Below are positions 51,135-60,405 of a DNA stretch of 64,000 nucleotides, piece by piece. The translations under genes were made by a program, and so were the position numbers. The notes under the pieces were generated by a model. That model did no database searches, had not been told where the DNA came from, and saw nothing but the letters and a program-made list of their open reading frames with translations. The stretch comes from Oxalobacteraceae sp. CFBP 8761 (GTDB lineage Bacteria; Pseudomonadota; Gammaproteobacteria; Burkholderiales; Burkholderiaceae_D): contig JACYUE010000002.1 in NCBI GenBank assembly GCA_014841595.1, positions 930,001 through 994,000 on the forward strand. Reading direction: 5' to 3'. The stretch's first letter is position 1. Each line of letters starts with the position of its first letter.

Positions 51135-53542
51135 TCGATTACGCGACTCGAGGCCACCGGCTTCGTGAAGTGCGCGTCAAAGCCGGCCGCGCTCGAGCGC
51201 GCCAGGTCGTCCAGCGAGCCCCAGCCGGAGACGGCAACGATGGCGCAATGTTCAAGGCCGGCGATCTGCCGCAGGCGGCGCGCCACCTCGTGGCCTGACA
51301 TATCCGGCAAGCCGATATCCAGAAACGCTACGTCCGGCAGGCATTGCACCGCCATCTGCAACGCCTGCTGGCCGTCATGGGCAAGCGTGACGTCATGGCC
51401 CTCCATCTCGAGCAGTATCGACAGCGTCTCTGCCGCATCGACATTGTCGTCCGTGACGAGAATGCGCAGCGGCCCGACTGGCGCGCCCAGTGCTGCTGGC
51501 GCGTTGGCAGGCGCCGGCGCCACGGTCGCCTGATCGAGCGCAAGCCTGACCACGAACGTGCTGCCCTTGCCGATGCCCTCGCTGTGCGCACTGACCGTGC
51601 CGCCATGCAAATCGATTAGCTGGCGTACCAGCGACAGGCCGATGCCCAGGCCGCCCTGCGCGTGCTGGCGGTTGCTGCCCACCTGGCTGAACATCTCGAA
51701 CACCGATTCCAGAGAAGCGGCGGGAATGCCGACGCCGTTGTCGGTGACGGTGATGACGGCGTCAGTCCCGTCCTGCGTCACGTACAGCGACAGCGCGCCA
51801 CCCGGCGGCGTGTACTTGGCCGCATTGGTCAACAGGTTGCCGATCACCTGTGCGATGCGGGTGGCGTCGGCCTGTACCGGCAGCGGCGCAGCGTGCAGCT
51901 GCAGGTCGAATGCATGCCGATGCTTGTCGATCAGCGGCAGGCTGGTCTCGACCGCATTGTTCACGATCGCGTTGAGGTCGACGCGGGTCTTGCGTATCTC
52001 CACCTTGCCGTTGGTGACGCGCGCAATGTCGAGCAGGTCGTCGATCAGGTGCGCCAGTTGCCGGACCTGGCGCTCCATCATGTCGCGCACATTGGCCGCC
52101 ACGGCGGGGTCGCGGGGACCGACGCGCAGTAATTCCAGGCCCGTCATCAAAGGGGCCAGCGGATTGCGCAGTTCGTGCGCCAGCACGGCCAGGAATTCGC
52201 TCAGGTTGCGGTTGGCCCTGGCCACTTCGTCAAACAGTTCGCGCTGGCGGGATTCGGCCAGGCGCAGCGCTGCTTCGGTGCGTTTGAAGGCGTCGATGTC
52301 GGTAACGATCGCCACGTGGCCGCGTGTGACATCGTCGCGGCCCTTGAGCGGCACGGCCGCCACCTGCGTCCAGATCTCGACACCATCGTCGCCCAGGTAG
52401 CGCGCTTCGATGCCCGGGACGACGCGCTCGCCGCGCGCCGCGCGTGCACCAGCGAAATCACGGCGCTCAAGCGGCCGGCCATCCGCATCGAACGCGGTCC
52501 AGCGCATGTAGCGCTCTTCGTCCAACGATGGCAGCACGCCGGTGGGCAGGTAGCGGTGCATTGCCTGGTTCGACAGCAACAGCTTGCCGTCCTGGCCGGC
52601 CACGGCCACGCCCGCCGGCAGGGCGTCGAACATCGTCACGAGCGTGTCGCGTGTCTCGTGCAGCGCCTGTTCGGTGCGCTTGCGGTCGCTGATGTCGAGC
52701 ACATTGCCGACAAAACCCAGGAAGTCGCCGTTCGCCGCAAAGCGCGGCTGTCCGGTCGCAATCACCCAGCGGTACCCATCGACGACATGCTGCAGCCGAT
52801 GCTCCATGCTGAATGGCACGCGGCGCGCATTGGCATCGACGACCGCGTGCAGCGCCGCGTCGCGCTCATCGGGATGCACGGCTGCCGTCCAGCCGAACGC
52901 CAGGCTCGTTCCCCGGTCCTGGGCCGTGAATTCGTGCCAGGCGCGCGACAGGAACGAGAGTTTGCCATCGGGTTCGGTGACCCACAGCATGGCCGGTGCG
53001 GCGTCGGCCAGGTCCTGAAAGCGCGACTCGCTGCGCGCCAGCGCGCGTTCGGCCAGGCGCCGCTGCAGGATGGCGGCGGCCTGGTTGGCGGCCACACCGA
53101 GCAGCAGGCGCTCGTGCTCGGATGGAAAGCCGGCGCGCCGCGCGCCGATCACCACCATGCCGGGATCGTTGCCGATGCCAAAGCGGGCGGTGCCCAATTG
53201 CAGTGACGTGTCGCCGGTTTGCAGCGTTGCCGGCTGCATGCCATCTACGGCGCCCGACTGCATGGCGGCATCGAGCGCCGCCCGTGCGGCGGGCAGCAGG
53301 CTGTCAGTCGCGTCGCGCCGGACGCGGATGATTTCCAGTGAATCGGTCTCGCCCTTGCCCGGCAGGTGGATACCGACCAGATCCAGGTTCAGGGTGTTGA
53401 GCAGGACGCTGGCCAGGCTGTCGATGACACCTTCCGGCGGCAGGTCGCCCCAGACGGCTGGCAGGGTGGTCATGGCCACCAGGTCGCGCGTGGTCTTGCG
53501 CAGGCGGTCGATCTCGGCGCGGTACTCGTCGGGTGAATGCAT
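51095..53542 (-). CDS. Hybrid sensor histidine kinase (GAF-PAS-PAS-HisKA-HATPase-REC)
   Basis: 815 aa. A GAF-like N-terminus (about 25-165), PAS 1 (FQDLADAAPAMLWVTEPDGKLSFLSRAWHEFTAQDRG, about 170-290), PAS 2 (about 295-415), HisKA (FLAVLAHELRNPLAPLMTGLELLRVG, His near 455), HATPase (NLLTNAAKYTPPGG near 572, GLGIGLSLVRQLIDLHGG), and receiver from about 692 (ILVTDDNVDAAETL, phospho-Asp in AFLDIGLPD, HFTKP). No transmembrane helix is seen. The C-terminal codons overlap the stranded ribE tail. Fifteen bp upstream lies the MEDS-protein gene on the same strand, so the two are probably co-transcribed. It is paralogous to the kinases at 1610 and 16696. Confidence 0.93.
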   Translation of the reverse strand: MHSPDEYRAEIDRLRKTTRDLVAMTTLPAVWGDLPPEGVIDSLASVLLNTLNLDLVGIHLPGKGETDSLEIIRVRRDATDSLLPAARAALDAAMQSGAVDGMQPATLQTGDTSLQLGTARFGIGNDPGMVVIGARRAGFPSEHERLLLGVAANQAAAILQRRLAERALARSESRFQDLADAAPAMLWVTEPDGKLSFLSRAWHEFTAQDRGTSLAFGWTAAVHPDERDAALHAVVDANARRVPFSMEHRLQHVVDGYRWVIATGQPRFAANGDFLGFVGNVLDISDRKRTEQALHETRDTLVTMFDALPAGVAVAGQDGKLLLSNQAMHRYLPTGVLPSLDEERYMRWTAFDADGRPLERRDFAGARAARGERVVPGIEARYLGDDGVEIWTQVAAVPLKGRDDVTRGHVAIVTDIDAFKRTEAALRLAESRQRELFDEVARANRNLSEFLAVLAHELRNPLAPLMTGLELLRVGPRDPAVAANVRDMMERQVRQLAHLIDDLLDIARVTNGKVEIRKTRVDLNAIVNNAVETSLPLIDKHRHAFDLQLHAAPLPVQADATRIAQVIGNLLTNAAKYTPPGGALSLYVTQDGTDAVITVTDNGVGIPAASLESVFEMFSQVGSNRQHAQGGLGIGLSLVRQLIDLHGGTVSAHSEGIGKGSTFVVRLALDQATVAPAPANAPAALGAPVGPLRILVTDDNVDAAETLSILLEMEGHDVTLAHDGQQALQMAVQCLPDVAFLDIGLPDMSGHEVARRLRQIAGLEHCAIVAVSGWGSLDDLARSSAAGFDAHFTKPVASSRVIDYLAVVAASMRST

Positions 53543-53556
53543 GCCGGTGTGCCTGC

Positions 53557-54213
53557 CTATCGCGCAGCGCTGGCCGGCGTGGCGCCTGCCAGGCGACGCG
53601 CTTCGAGCTCCTCGAGCATCTCGGCCGGCGGCACGAAGAAGGGATTTTCCTGCAGGATGCCGCCGATGATTACCATCGGGTGGGTGCGCAGGATGTCGAT
53701 CACGATATCGGCGCTGAAATGCGTCAGGTCGTAGGTGCAGACGATCGGGTTGTGGTGCTCAGGGAGTACCTGGTTCAGGCGCGCCTCGTATTCGACGATG
53801 TCGTGGGCGTCGGGACGCGCGCCGGGCGACCAGGCCATGTCGGCGATATTGCGCGAGACGGTTCCGGGTAGTGCGTCAGCCGGCGCAATCAGCGCCAGCA
53901 GCGTGGCGATCATGCGCTGCTGGTCGAACTTGCCGTCCTGCAGATAGGTCTCGTCCCAGGTGCGCACGGCAAGCTGGCCTTGCGCCTGGGCGGCATCGGT
54001 GTCCACGCCCGCCTGCGCCAGCCGGGCCAGGTGCATGTCGCGCTGCGCCGGGTTGACGATGTGGGCAGCCAGATCGCCGTGTTCAACGCCTTCCAGGATG
54101 AACGGCAGCAGCACACGGTACTTTTCTTCGTCCGTATGAAAAAAGGCGCAGGCATGGCACGCGTGGGTGAGGGGCTTGCCGGCCAGGTGAACCGGGTTAT
54201 CGGAAATGCGCAT
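53557..54213 (-). CDS. MEDS (DcmR-like sensory) domain protein
   Basis: 218 aa. KPLTHACHACAFFHTDEEKYRVLLPFILEGVEHGDLAAHIVNPAQRDMHLARLAQAGVD is the MEDS-domain start, with a His/Cys-containing HACHACAFF motif; later come RTWDETYLQDGKFDQQRM and the CTYDLTHFSADIVIDILRTHPMVIIGG ending typical of the domain. MEDS domains sense small molecules and occur beside histidine kinases. Here it lies 14 bp before the hybrid kinase, suggesting a two-protein sensory unit. Confidence 0.85.
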   Translation of the reverse strand: MRISDNPVHLAGKPLTHACHACAFFHTDEEKYRVLLPFILEGVEHGDLAAHIVNPAQRDMHLARLAQAGVDTDAAQAQGQLAVRTWDETYLQDGKFDQQRMIATLLALIAPADALPGTVSRNIADMAWSPGARPDAHDIVEYEARLNQVLPEHHNPIVCTYDLTHFSADIVIDILRTHPMVIIGGILQENPFFVPPAEMLEELEARRLAGATPASAAR

Positions 54214-54347
54214 GGTGTTTCACCAGTAGAGCGCCGGTGATGCCGGGCGCCGGCGTTGATCTGTACGTGGGCGGATGTCCGCTGCAACGGCAGCGGACAC
54301 GCACAGTATAGACGATGCCCGCCGCCACGCGAACGGTCGTGCGAGGC

Positions 54348-57272
54348 TCAGGTGCCAGGCGTTGCTGGCACGTCCTGCCTGCCCGTGGCCAGCGCCCTGG
54401 CCACGTTCGCGGCCTTGTTGGCCAGCTCCGGATTGAGCACCACCTGCACATAGTTCTTCGTATCGAAGTAACGCCGCGCAGCCGCCTGCACGTCCTGCGC
54501 CGTCAGCGCAGCCACCTGCTGCTCGACCTTCAGGATCGACGCCGGATCGGTGCCTTCGGTCAGGCTCGATTGCAGGTTCGCCACCCAGTAGCCATTTTCG
54601 CGCAGCGAGCGGCGATGGTTCTGGATCCAGCCGGATTTCACTTTTTCCAGCTCGGCGGCGTCCGGTCCGTTCTCTTGCAGGCGCCTGATTTCAGCAAACG
54701 TCGCAGCCACGACCTTGTCGACATTTTCTGGCCCGGTCGGCAGGTTGATGCCGATCGAGTAGTTCCCGTATGGGATCTTGCTGAGCGCGCCGCTGGCGCC
54801 CCCGCCGTAGATCATCGCCATCTTTTCGCGCAGCACCTCGATGATGCGCAGATTGGTCACTTCGATCAGTGCCGACAGGCGCAGTTGCTCGGCCTCGGAG
54901 AACACGGCCGGTCCCGTGAAGTTGATCGAGATACTGCTCTTGGGCTCGGTGCCGCTGCGCACTTCGCGCTTGACCACGCCCGTCACCGGGCGCAGACCCA
55001 CGTCGCGGTACGCCACCGGCAGCGCGGGCGTGGGCAGGGTGCCCAGATAGCTCGTCAACAGCGGACGGATCGCCTTTTCGTCGAAGCTGCCCACTAGGAT
55101 GAAGGTCATGTCCTTTGCGCTCGAGAAGCGCTGGCGGAAGATGGCGATGCTGCGATCCAGGTCGATCTTGGCATACTCGCCGGCGTCGAGCGAACGTGGC
55201 GCGCGCGGGTGGTCGCCAAACAGCGCCGACACCACGGCGTCGCCGAAACGCCGCCCCGGCTGGCCGCTGGCATTGCGCGCAATCTCGGCCTGCTTGTCGA
55301 TATATGCGTGGAACAGGTCTTCGTCGCGGCGCACGCCCGCGAACTTCAGCCACAGCAGTTGCAGCATCGTTTCGATGTCGGTGGCGCCCGAGGCGCCCGC
55401 GATCACGTCGGTGTAGCTGCCCAGGCCCACGGTCACGCCGGCGGCCTTGCCGGCCAGGATCTTGCGCATGTCCAGCGGCGTGAAATCCTTCACGCCCATG
55501 CTGGCCACGATCGCATTGGAAAAGCGCGCGTTCAGGATGTCCTGGTCGGGGAACAGGCTTTGCCCGCCGGGGCGCGCCGCGCTCAGGACCACCTGGTCAT
55601 TCAGGAAGTCGGTGGGTTTCAGGATCACCTTCACGCCGTTCGACAGGGTGAGGCGCGTCAGGCCCAGCGCCTTGTCGTGCTCTTCGTGCGTGATCGTGCC
55701 GGGTTGTGCCGGGCGTTCCATCAGGCGCGCTGCCAGCAATTTTTCATCGTATGGCTCGACGGGCAGGCGCGCGGCTTCGCTCACCGCGGCCAGCAATTGC
55801 GGGCCGGTGGGCGTGTCGGACTTGGCCACGCCCGTGTACAGCACCAGCTTGCCCGAGTCTTGCGGGATCGTGCTGCGCGCGTAGGCGTTCATCTCGGCTT
55901 GCGTGATGCCGGGCACGAGGTTCTGCACGTAGCGGTATTCGGTCTCGATGCCGGGAATGGCTTCGTCCTGCAGGAAGTTGCGGATGTACTCGGCGGCGTA
56001 GGTGCCCGAATCGCTCTTGGCGCGCTCGTTCCAGGCCTGCTCGTAGGTGCGCATCAGGTTTTTCTTGGCGCGCTCGAGTTCCTGCACGCCGAAGCCGTGC
56101 TGGCGTGCCCGTTCGTTTTCCTGGACCAGCGCCGCAATGGCGGGCTGCGCGCCGCGCGGGCCAATGGCGGCCGACGCGTTGTAGGCACGGTAGCGCGGGG
56201 TCAGCTTGCCCAGCGAGCTGCTGGCGCCCAGCCACGGCGCATCGGGCAGTTGCGAGATCTCGGCCAGGCGTGCGCTGAGCATCGACGCGAACAGGCCCTG
56301 CACCAGCTCTTCGCGGTAGGCGCGCACGGTGCCCAGGTCGCGTACCGGTTGCACCGGATAGCGGATCAGCACCGCATTGCCATCGGCTTCCGGATCCGTC
56401 ACGACCAGCGCCTCGGTGTCGGCGCGCGCCGGAATCGCGGCGTAGTCGCGCGGGCGCGGCGTGGCCGGATTCTTCAGGCGCGTGAAGTGCTGCTTGACGA
56501 GCTTCTCGGCCTGCGCCGGATCGATGTCGCCGACGACGACGACCGCCATCAGGTCGGGCCGGTACCAGTCCTTGTAGAAGCGCTTGAGCGTCTCGGGCTT
56601 GAAATTGCGCAGCACGTCTTCGCGGCCGATCGGCAGGCGCTCGGCGTAGCGCGAGCCGTTGAACAGGCGCGGGTAGATCTGCTTGCCCATGCGGTCAGCG
56701 GCGCCTTTGCCCAGGCGCGCTTCTTCGAGGATGATGCCGCGCTCCTTGTCGATGGCGTCGCTATCGAAGCTCACGCCGTGGGCCCAGTCTTCCAGCACCT
56801 GGAAGGCGCGCGTGACGTTCTGCGGCTTGTCGGTCGGAATCGGCAGGATGTACACGGTCTCGTCGAACGAGGTGTAGGCATTCAGGTCGGCGCCGAAGCC
56901 CACGCCGATCGATTGCAGGTACGACACCAGCTCGTGCTTGCGAAAGTTGGTGGAGCCATTGAACGCCATGTGCTCGACGAAGTGCGCCAGGCCGCGCTGG
57001 TCATCGTCTTCGAGGATCGAGCCGGCCTTGACGACCAGGCGCAGTTCGAGCTTGTGTTCGGGGCGCGCATTGCGCTGGATGTAGTAGGTCAGGCCATTGG
57101 CCAGCTTGCCGACCTTGACTTGCGGGCCGACCGGGATCACGGCGTCGAGCTGCAGCGCGTCCATTTTCGAGACGGCTGCCTTTGGCGCGCTGACCTGCGG
57201 CGCACTGTGCGCCAGCGAGGACACGCACACCAACGCGGCCAGGCAAGCGCCGCGTACGAATTTGTTGCTCAT
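54348..57272 (-). CDS. Periplasmic M16 zinc metallopeptidase (PqqL-like)
   Basis: 974 aa from the ATG at 57272, giving signal peptide MSNKFVRGACLAALVCVSSLAHSA. Two M16 units are visible: the N-terminal catalytic one has the inverted zinc motif GLAHFVEHMAFNGSTNF (HxxEH near 95) and the downstream EARLGKGAADRMGKQIYPRLF; the C-terminal half (about 510-960) has the non-catalytic M16_C fold. It degrades peptides in the periplasm. It is a single gene without obvious partners. Confidence 0.94.
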   Translation of the reverse strand: MSNKFVRGACLAALVCVSSLAHSAPQVSAPKAAVSKMDALQLDAVIPVGPQVKVGKLANGLTYYIQRNARPEHKLELRLVVKAGSILEDDDQRGLAHFVEHMAFNGSTNFRKHELVSYLQSIGVGFGADLNAYTSFDETVYILPIPTDKPQNVTRAFQVLEDWAHGVSFDSDAIDKERGIILEEARLGKGAADRMGKQIYPRLFNGSRYAERLPIGREDVLRNFKPETLKRFYKDWYRPDLMAVVVVGDIDPAQAEKLVKQHFTRLKNPATPRPRDYAAIPARADTEALVVTDPEADGNAVLIRYPVQPVRDLGTVRAYREELVQGLFASMLSARLAEISQLPDAPWLGASSSLGKLTPRYRAYNASAAIGPRGAQPAIAALVQENERARQHGFGVQELERAKKNLMRTYEQAWNERAKSDSGTYAAEYIRNFLQDEAIPGIETEYRYVQNLVPGITQAEMNAYARSTIPQDSGKLVLYTGVAKSDTPTGPQLLAAVSEAARLPVEPYDEKLLAARLMERPAQPGTITHEEHDKALGLTRLTLSNGVKVILKPTDFLNDQVVLSAARPGGQSLFPDQDILNARFSNAIVASMGVKDFTPLDMRKILAGKAAGVTVGLGSYTDVIAGASGATDIETMLQLLWLKFAGVRRDEDLFHAYIDKQAEIARNASGQPGRRFGDAVVSALFGDHPRAPRSLDAGEYAKIDLDRSIAIFRQRFSSAKDMTFILVGSFDEKAIRPLLTSYLGTLPTPALPVAYRDVGLRPVTGVVKREVRSGTEPKSSISINFTGPAVFSEAEQLRLSALIEVTNLRIIEVLREKMAMIYGGGASGALSKIPYGNYSIGINLPTGPENVDKVVAATFAEIRRLQENGPDAAELEKVKSGWIQNHRRSLRENGYWVANLQSSLTEGTDPASILKVEQQVAALTAQDVQAAARRYFDTKNYVQVVLNPELANKAANVARALATGRQDVPATPGT

Positions 57273-57386
57273 TGGGGGTTCCCGGTGACTTGATCGGAGC
57301 ATTTTACAGCGCGCGCGCCGCTGCACGGCTGGGCTTAAGGCTACGCTAACGAACGCTGCAGGGACCGTGCAGCGACGGCGCAGCCC

Positions 57387-60059
57387 TTACAGCATCACAC
57401 GACCGAGCGCCAGCAACCGCGCCATGTCGACGGCCGGAACGGGGCGGCCATACAGATACCCCTGCATCACGTCGCACCCGAGCGAGCCGAGAAAATCGCG
57501 CTGGCCGATCGTCTCGACACCTTCGGCGACCACGGCCAGCGACAAGCCCTTGGCCAGCGCGATGGTGGCCTGGGCAATCGCTGCGCTGCGCTGCTCGCTG
57601 GTGATGTTGCGCACGAAGGTCTGGTCGATCTTGAGTTTGTCGAGCGGGAAGCGCGACAGGTAGCCCAGCGACGAGTAGCCGGTGCCGAAGTCGTCGAGCG
57701 AAAGCGAGACGCCCAGCGCGCGCAGTTCGGCCATCTGGGCCTCGGCCGCGCTGCTGTCGCCCAGCATCACGCTTTCGGTCAGTTCGACTTCGAGCCAGCG
57801 CGGTGCAAGGCCGCTGTCCCGCAGCGCGCTGCGCACGACCGACACGACGGCGCCGGCCTTGAACTGGTGGGCCGAGACATTGACCGCCACGCGCACCGGC
57901 GCCAGGCCCGCATCCTGCCAGGCCTTGTTCTGGAAGCAGGCCTGGCGGATGACCCATTCGCCGATCGGATGGATCAGGCCCGTGTCTTCGGCCAGCGGGA
58001 TGAAGTCGGCCGGCGAAACATTGCCGATCTCGCCGCTGTTCCAGCGCAGCAGGGCTTCCATGCCGACCAGTGTGCCGTCCACGTGGGACACTTGCGGCTG
58101 GTAGTGCAGCGCCAGTTCGTCACGTTCGATCGCGCGCCGCAGGCGCGTCTCCAGCGCCAGCCAGCGCAGCGCCTCGGCGTTCATCTCGCCCTTGAAGAAG
58201 CGAAAGCCATTGCGCCCCGATTCCTTGACGTGCGTGAGTGCGGCGTCGGCCGCCTTGAGCAGGTCGCCCGGCGCATCGCCATCGCGCGGATAGATGCTGA
58301 TGCCCACGCTGCCTGTGACCACCAGATCGTGACCGCCCACGCCATGCGGTTCGGCGACGGCGTCGATCAGCTTCTGGGCGCAGTAGATCACGTCATCGGT
58401 GTCGTCGAAATCGGTCATCAAGAGCACGAACTCATCGCCCGACAGGCGCGCCACGGTATCGGTGGGGCCAGCCAGCACACTGACGCGGCGCGCGACTTCG
58501 CGCAGCACGGTGTCGCCGGCAGAGTGGCCCAGGCTGTCGTTGATGCGCGAGAGCCGGTCGACGTTGAACAGCAGCAGCGCGACCTGGCTGGCATCCTGGC
58601 GCGCCGCGGCCAGTGCCTGGCCCACGCGGTCGTTGAACAGCGAGCGATTCGGCAATTGCGTCAGCGCGTCGTGGTTCGACAGGAAGTCGAGCTGGTGATG
58701 CGCCGCTTTCAGCGCCGACAGGTCGGTCGACACCGACACGTAGGCCGTCAGGTTGCCGGCATCGTCGCGCACCGCGCTGATGCTCATGCTGGCCGGGTAG
58801 ATTTCGCCATTCTTGCGGCGGTTCCAGATTTCGCCGCGCCACTGGCCGTCCTGTTCGAGGCAGTTCCACATGCTGGCGTAGAACGCGGCGTCGTGCCGGC
58901 CCGAGCGCATGAAGCGCGGATTGGTCCCCATGACGTCGGCTTCGACATAGCCGGTGATCGTCTCGAAGGCCGGATTGGCGGCGACGATATTGGCGTCGGC
59001 GTCGGTCATCAGGATCGCTTCCTGGGTGCTGTCAAACACCTGGCGCGCCAGTTCCAGCCGGTGCTCGCTGTCGCGCAGCGCGGCGTCGGCATCGGCGCGG
59101 GCAATGGCCTCGAGCTGCAGCTGCGCCGCATGGTGCTGGACCACTTCGTACAGGTTCAGGTTTTCGTAGGCCACCGCCAGTTGTGCGGCCAGCGCCGTGG
59201 CCCAGCGCTCTTCTTCGTCCGTGAAGGGCGCGCCGCCGTCGGCGCGCGTGCAATACAGCCAGCCCAGTGGGTGCTGCAGGTCGTGGACCTGCAGGCCGAG
59301 CAGGTGCACGACGCGCGGATGGCCGGCGGGCAGCGTGGCCAGCAGTGCATCGTCCGCATCCAGCCGCAATGGGGCCCGGGCGCGCAGCAGCACGCCCGGC
59401 AGGTCGTGCTCATCCAGCGCCGATGGCAACAGCAGGGCGGCGTCGACACCATACGTGCTCAGGTGGCGCACGCTGTTTTCGGAGCTGCCCAGCAGGCACA
59501 GGGCAACGCAATCGGCGTCGAGCACACGGCGCACGGCGTCGACGAATGCCGCGGCCAGCGCCTCGACCCGGCGTTCGCCGACGAGCATCATGCACATGCG
59601 TTCGAGTTCGCCGAGCCGCGCGCCCAGGTCGAACGGCAAGTCGCGCTCGTGTTCGTGCTCGGTGACGGGGCACGGCACCGGCGCGCCGCCGGCCACGCCC
59701 AGTTCGGCGTCAACGGCGTCAAGGATGCGGTGCGGGTCGGCCGGCTTGCCCAGCACCGTGGTCACGCCGCAGCGCGCCGCCATCGCCACCGTTTCGCGCT
59801 CGGAGTACACGGCCGAGAAGAAGATGACGCGCGTGTTTTCCAGCGCCGGCTCGGCGCGCAGCTGCTGGACGAACTCGTAGCCGTCCATCGTCGGCATCAG
59901 GATGTCGGTGATGATCAGGTCGGGCAGCTCGGCGCGCGTGATCGCCAGCGCGCAGGCGCCGTTTTCGGCTTGGAGGATGCGGTGCCCGCTCATGCCGAGC
60001 AGGGCGCTCAGATAACTGCGGTTGCTGGGCCGGTCGTCGACAATCAGGATGGTCGCCAT
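57387..60059 (-). CDS. Response-regulator c-di-GMP enzyme (REC-GAF-PAS-GGDEF-EAL)
   Basis: 890 aa from the ATG at 60059 (MATILIVDDRPSNRSYLSALLGMSGHRILQ). REC with phospho-Asp near 52 (LIITDILMP), GAF-like (about 155-310), PAS (FDSTQEAILMTDADANIVAANPAFETITGY, about 355-470), GGDEF (ARLSGDEFVLLMTDFDD near 540, first Gly replaced by Ser, a variant tolerated in active cyclases), EAL (MEALLRWNSGEIGN near 666, DDFGTGYSSLGYLSRFPLDKLKIDQTFVRNI). It should make and/or degrade c-di-GMP in response to a phosphorelay; the intact EAL motif favours phosphodiesterase activity. The nearby hybrid kinases might be partners. Confidence 0.93.
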   Translation of the reverse strand: MATILIVDDRPSNRSYLSALLGMSGHRILQAENGACALAITRAELPDLIITDILMPTMDGYEFVQQLRAEPALENTRVIFFSAVYSERETVAMAARCGVTTVLGKPADPHRILDAVDAELGVAGGAPVPCPVTEHEHERDLPFDLGARLGELERMCMMLVGERRVEALAAAFVDAVRRVLDADCVALCLLGSSENSVRHLSTYGVDAALLLPSALDEHDLPGVLLRARAPLRLDADDALLATLPAGHPRVVHLLGLQVHDLQHPLGWLYCTRADGGAPFTDEEERWATALAAQLAVAYENLNLYEVVQHHAAQLQLEAIARADADAALRDSEHRLELARQVFDSTQEAILMTDADANIVAANPAFETITGYVEADVMGTNPRFMRSGRHDAAFYASMWNCLEQDGQWRGEIWNRRKNGEIYPASMSISAVRDDAGNLTAYVSVSTDLSALKAAHHQLDFLSNHDALTQLPNRSLFNDRVGQALAAARQDASQVALLLFNVDRLSRINDSLGHSAGDTVLREVARRVSVLAGPTDTVARLSGDEFVLLMTDFDDTDDVIYCAQKLIDAVAEPHGVGGHDLVVTGSVGISIYPRDGDAPGDLLKAADAALTHVKESGRNGFRFFKGEMNAEALRWLALETRLRRAIERDELALHYQPQVSHVDGTLVGMEALLRWNSGEIGNVSPADFIPLAEDTGLIHPIGEWVIRQACFQNKAWQDAGLAPVRVAVNVSAHQFKAGAVVSVVRSALRDSGLAPRWLEVELTESVMLGDSSAAEAQMAELRALGVSLSLDDFGTGYSSLGYLSRFPLDKLKIDQTFVRNITSEQRSAAIAQATIALAKGLSLAVVAEGVETIGQRDFLGSLGCDVMQGYLYGRPVPAVDMARLLALGRVML

Positions 60060-60405
60060 CAGTGAAGCCTGCCGCTGGCAGTGGCGCCTGGAGGATGAAG
60101 GGGGCAAGCAAGCGGCATGGCAACTCCGTCGGAAAGACTGCCGCTGTGGAAGGGTAAATACGGCAATAATGTGCTAATCATAATCCAGTTGGTGACGGTC
60201 GTGCCGCGGGCTTGCCACGCGAATGAACAAGCTTAACAATTAACCGACACGCGGTCACCTGTGGTTGTCTATTGGCAACGCATGGTTGACGACAAGGGCA
60301 CATCGTGCTGTCAATTTGGCGCTGTGGCCATCGGGAATGCCGTTGGGCGTCTGTAAATCCTTTAAAATAGCGGATTACGCAAAACCCCTGTTTCAAGGAA
60401 TCTGT
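60060..60405. other. Intergenic region upstream of ribBX
   Basis: 346 bp between divergent genes. I looked for an FMN riboswitch because flavin genes follow and found none of its conserved core. AT-rich TTTAAAAT (60361-60368) might be a -10 region, but no -35 lies at a normal distance. No gene or structured element is supported. Confidence 0.5.

Noticed and set aside
55209..57293. 694-aa plus-strand frame over the M16 protease gene
   Set aside because: It is the antisense of a well-conserved gene; its composition (Val/Gln/His/Arg/Ala) is the usual shadow in GC-rich DNA.
57867..60065. 732-aa plus-strand frame over the GGDEF/EAL gene
   Set aside because: It is the antisense shadow of a gene with clear domains and carries no recognisable motif of its own.
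60060..60405. FMN riboswitch before ribB
   Set aside because: None of the conserved core segments of the RFN element is present.
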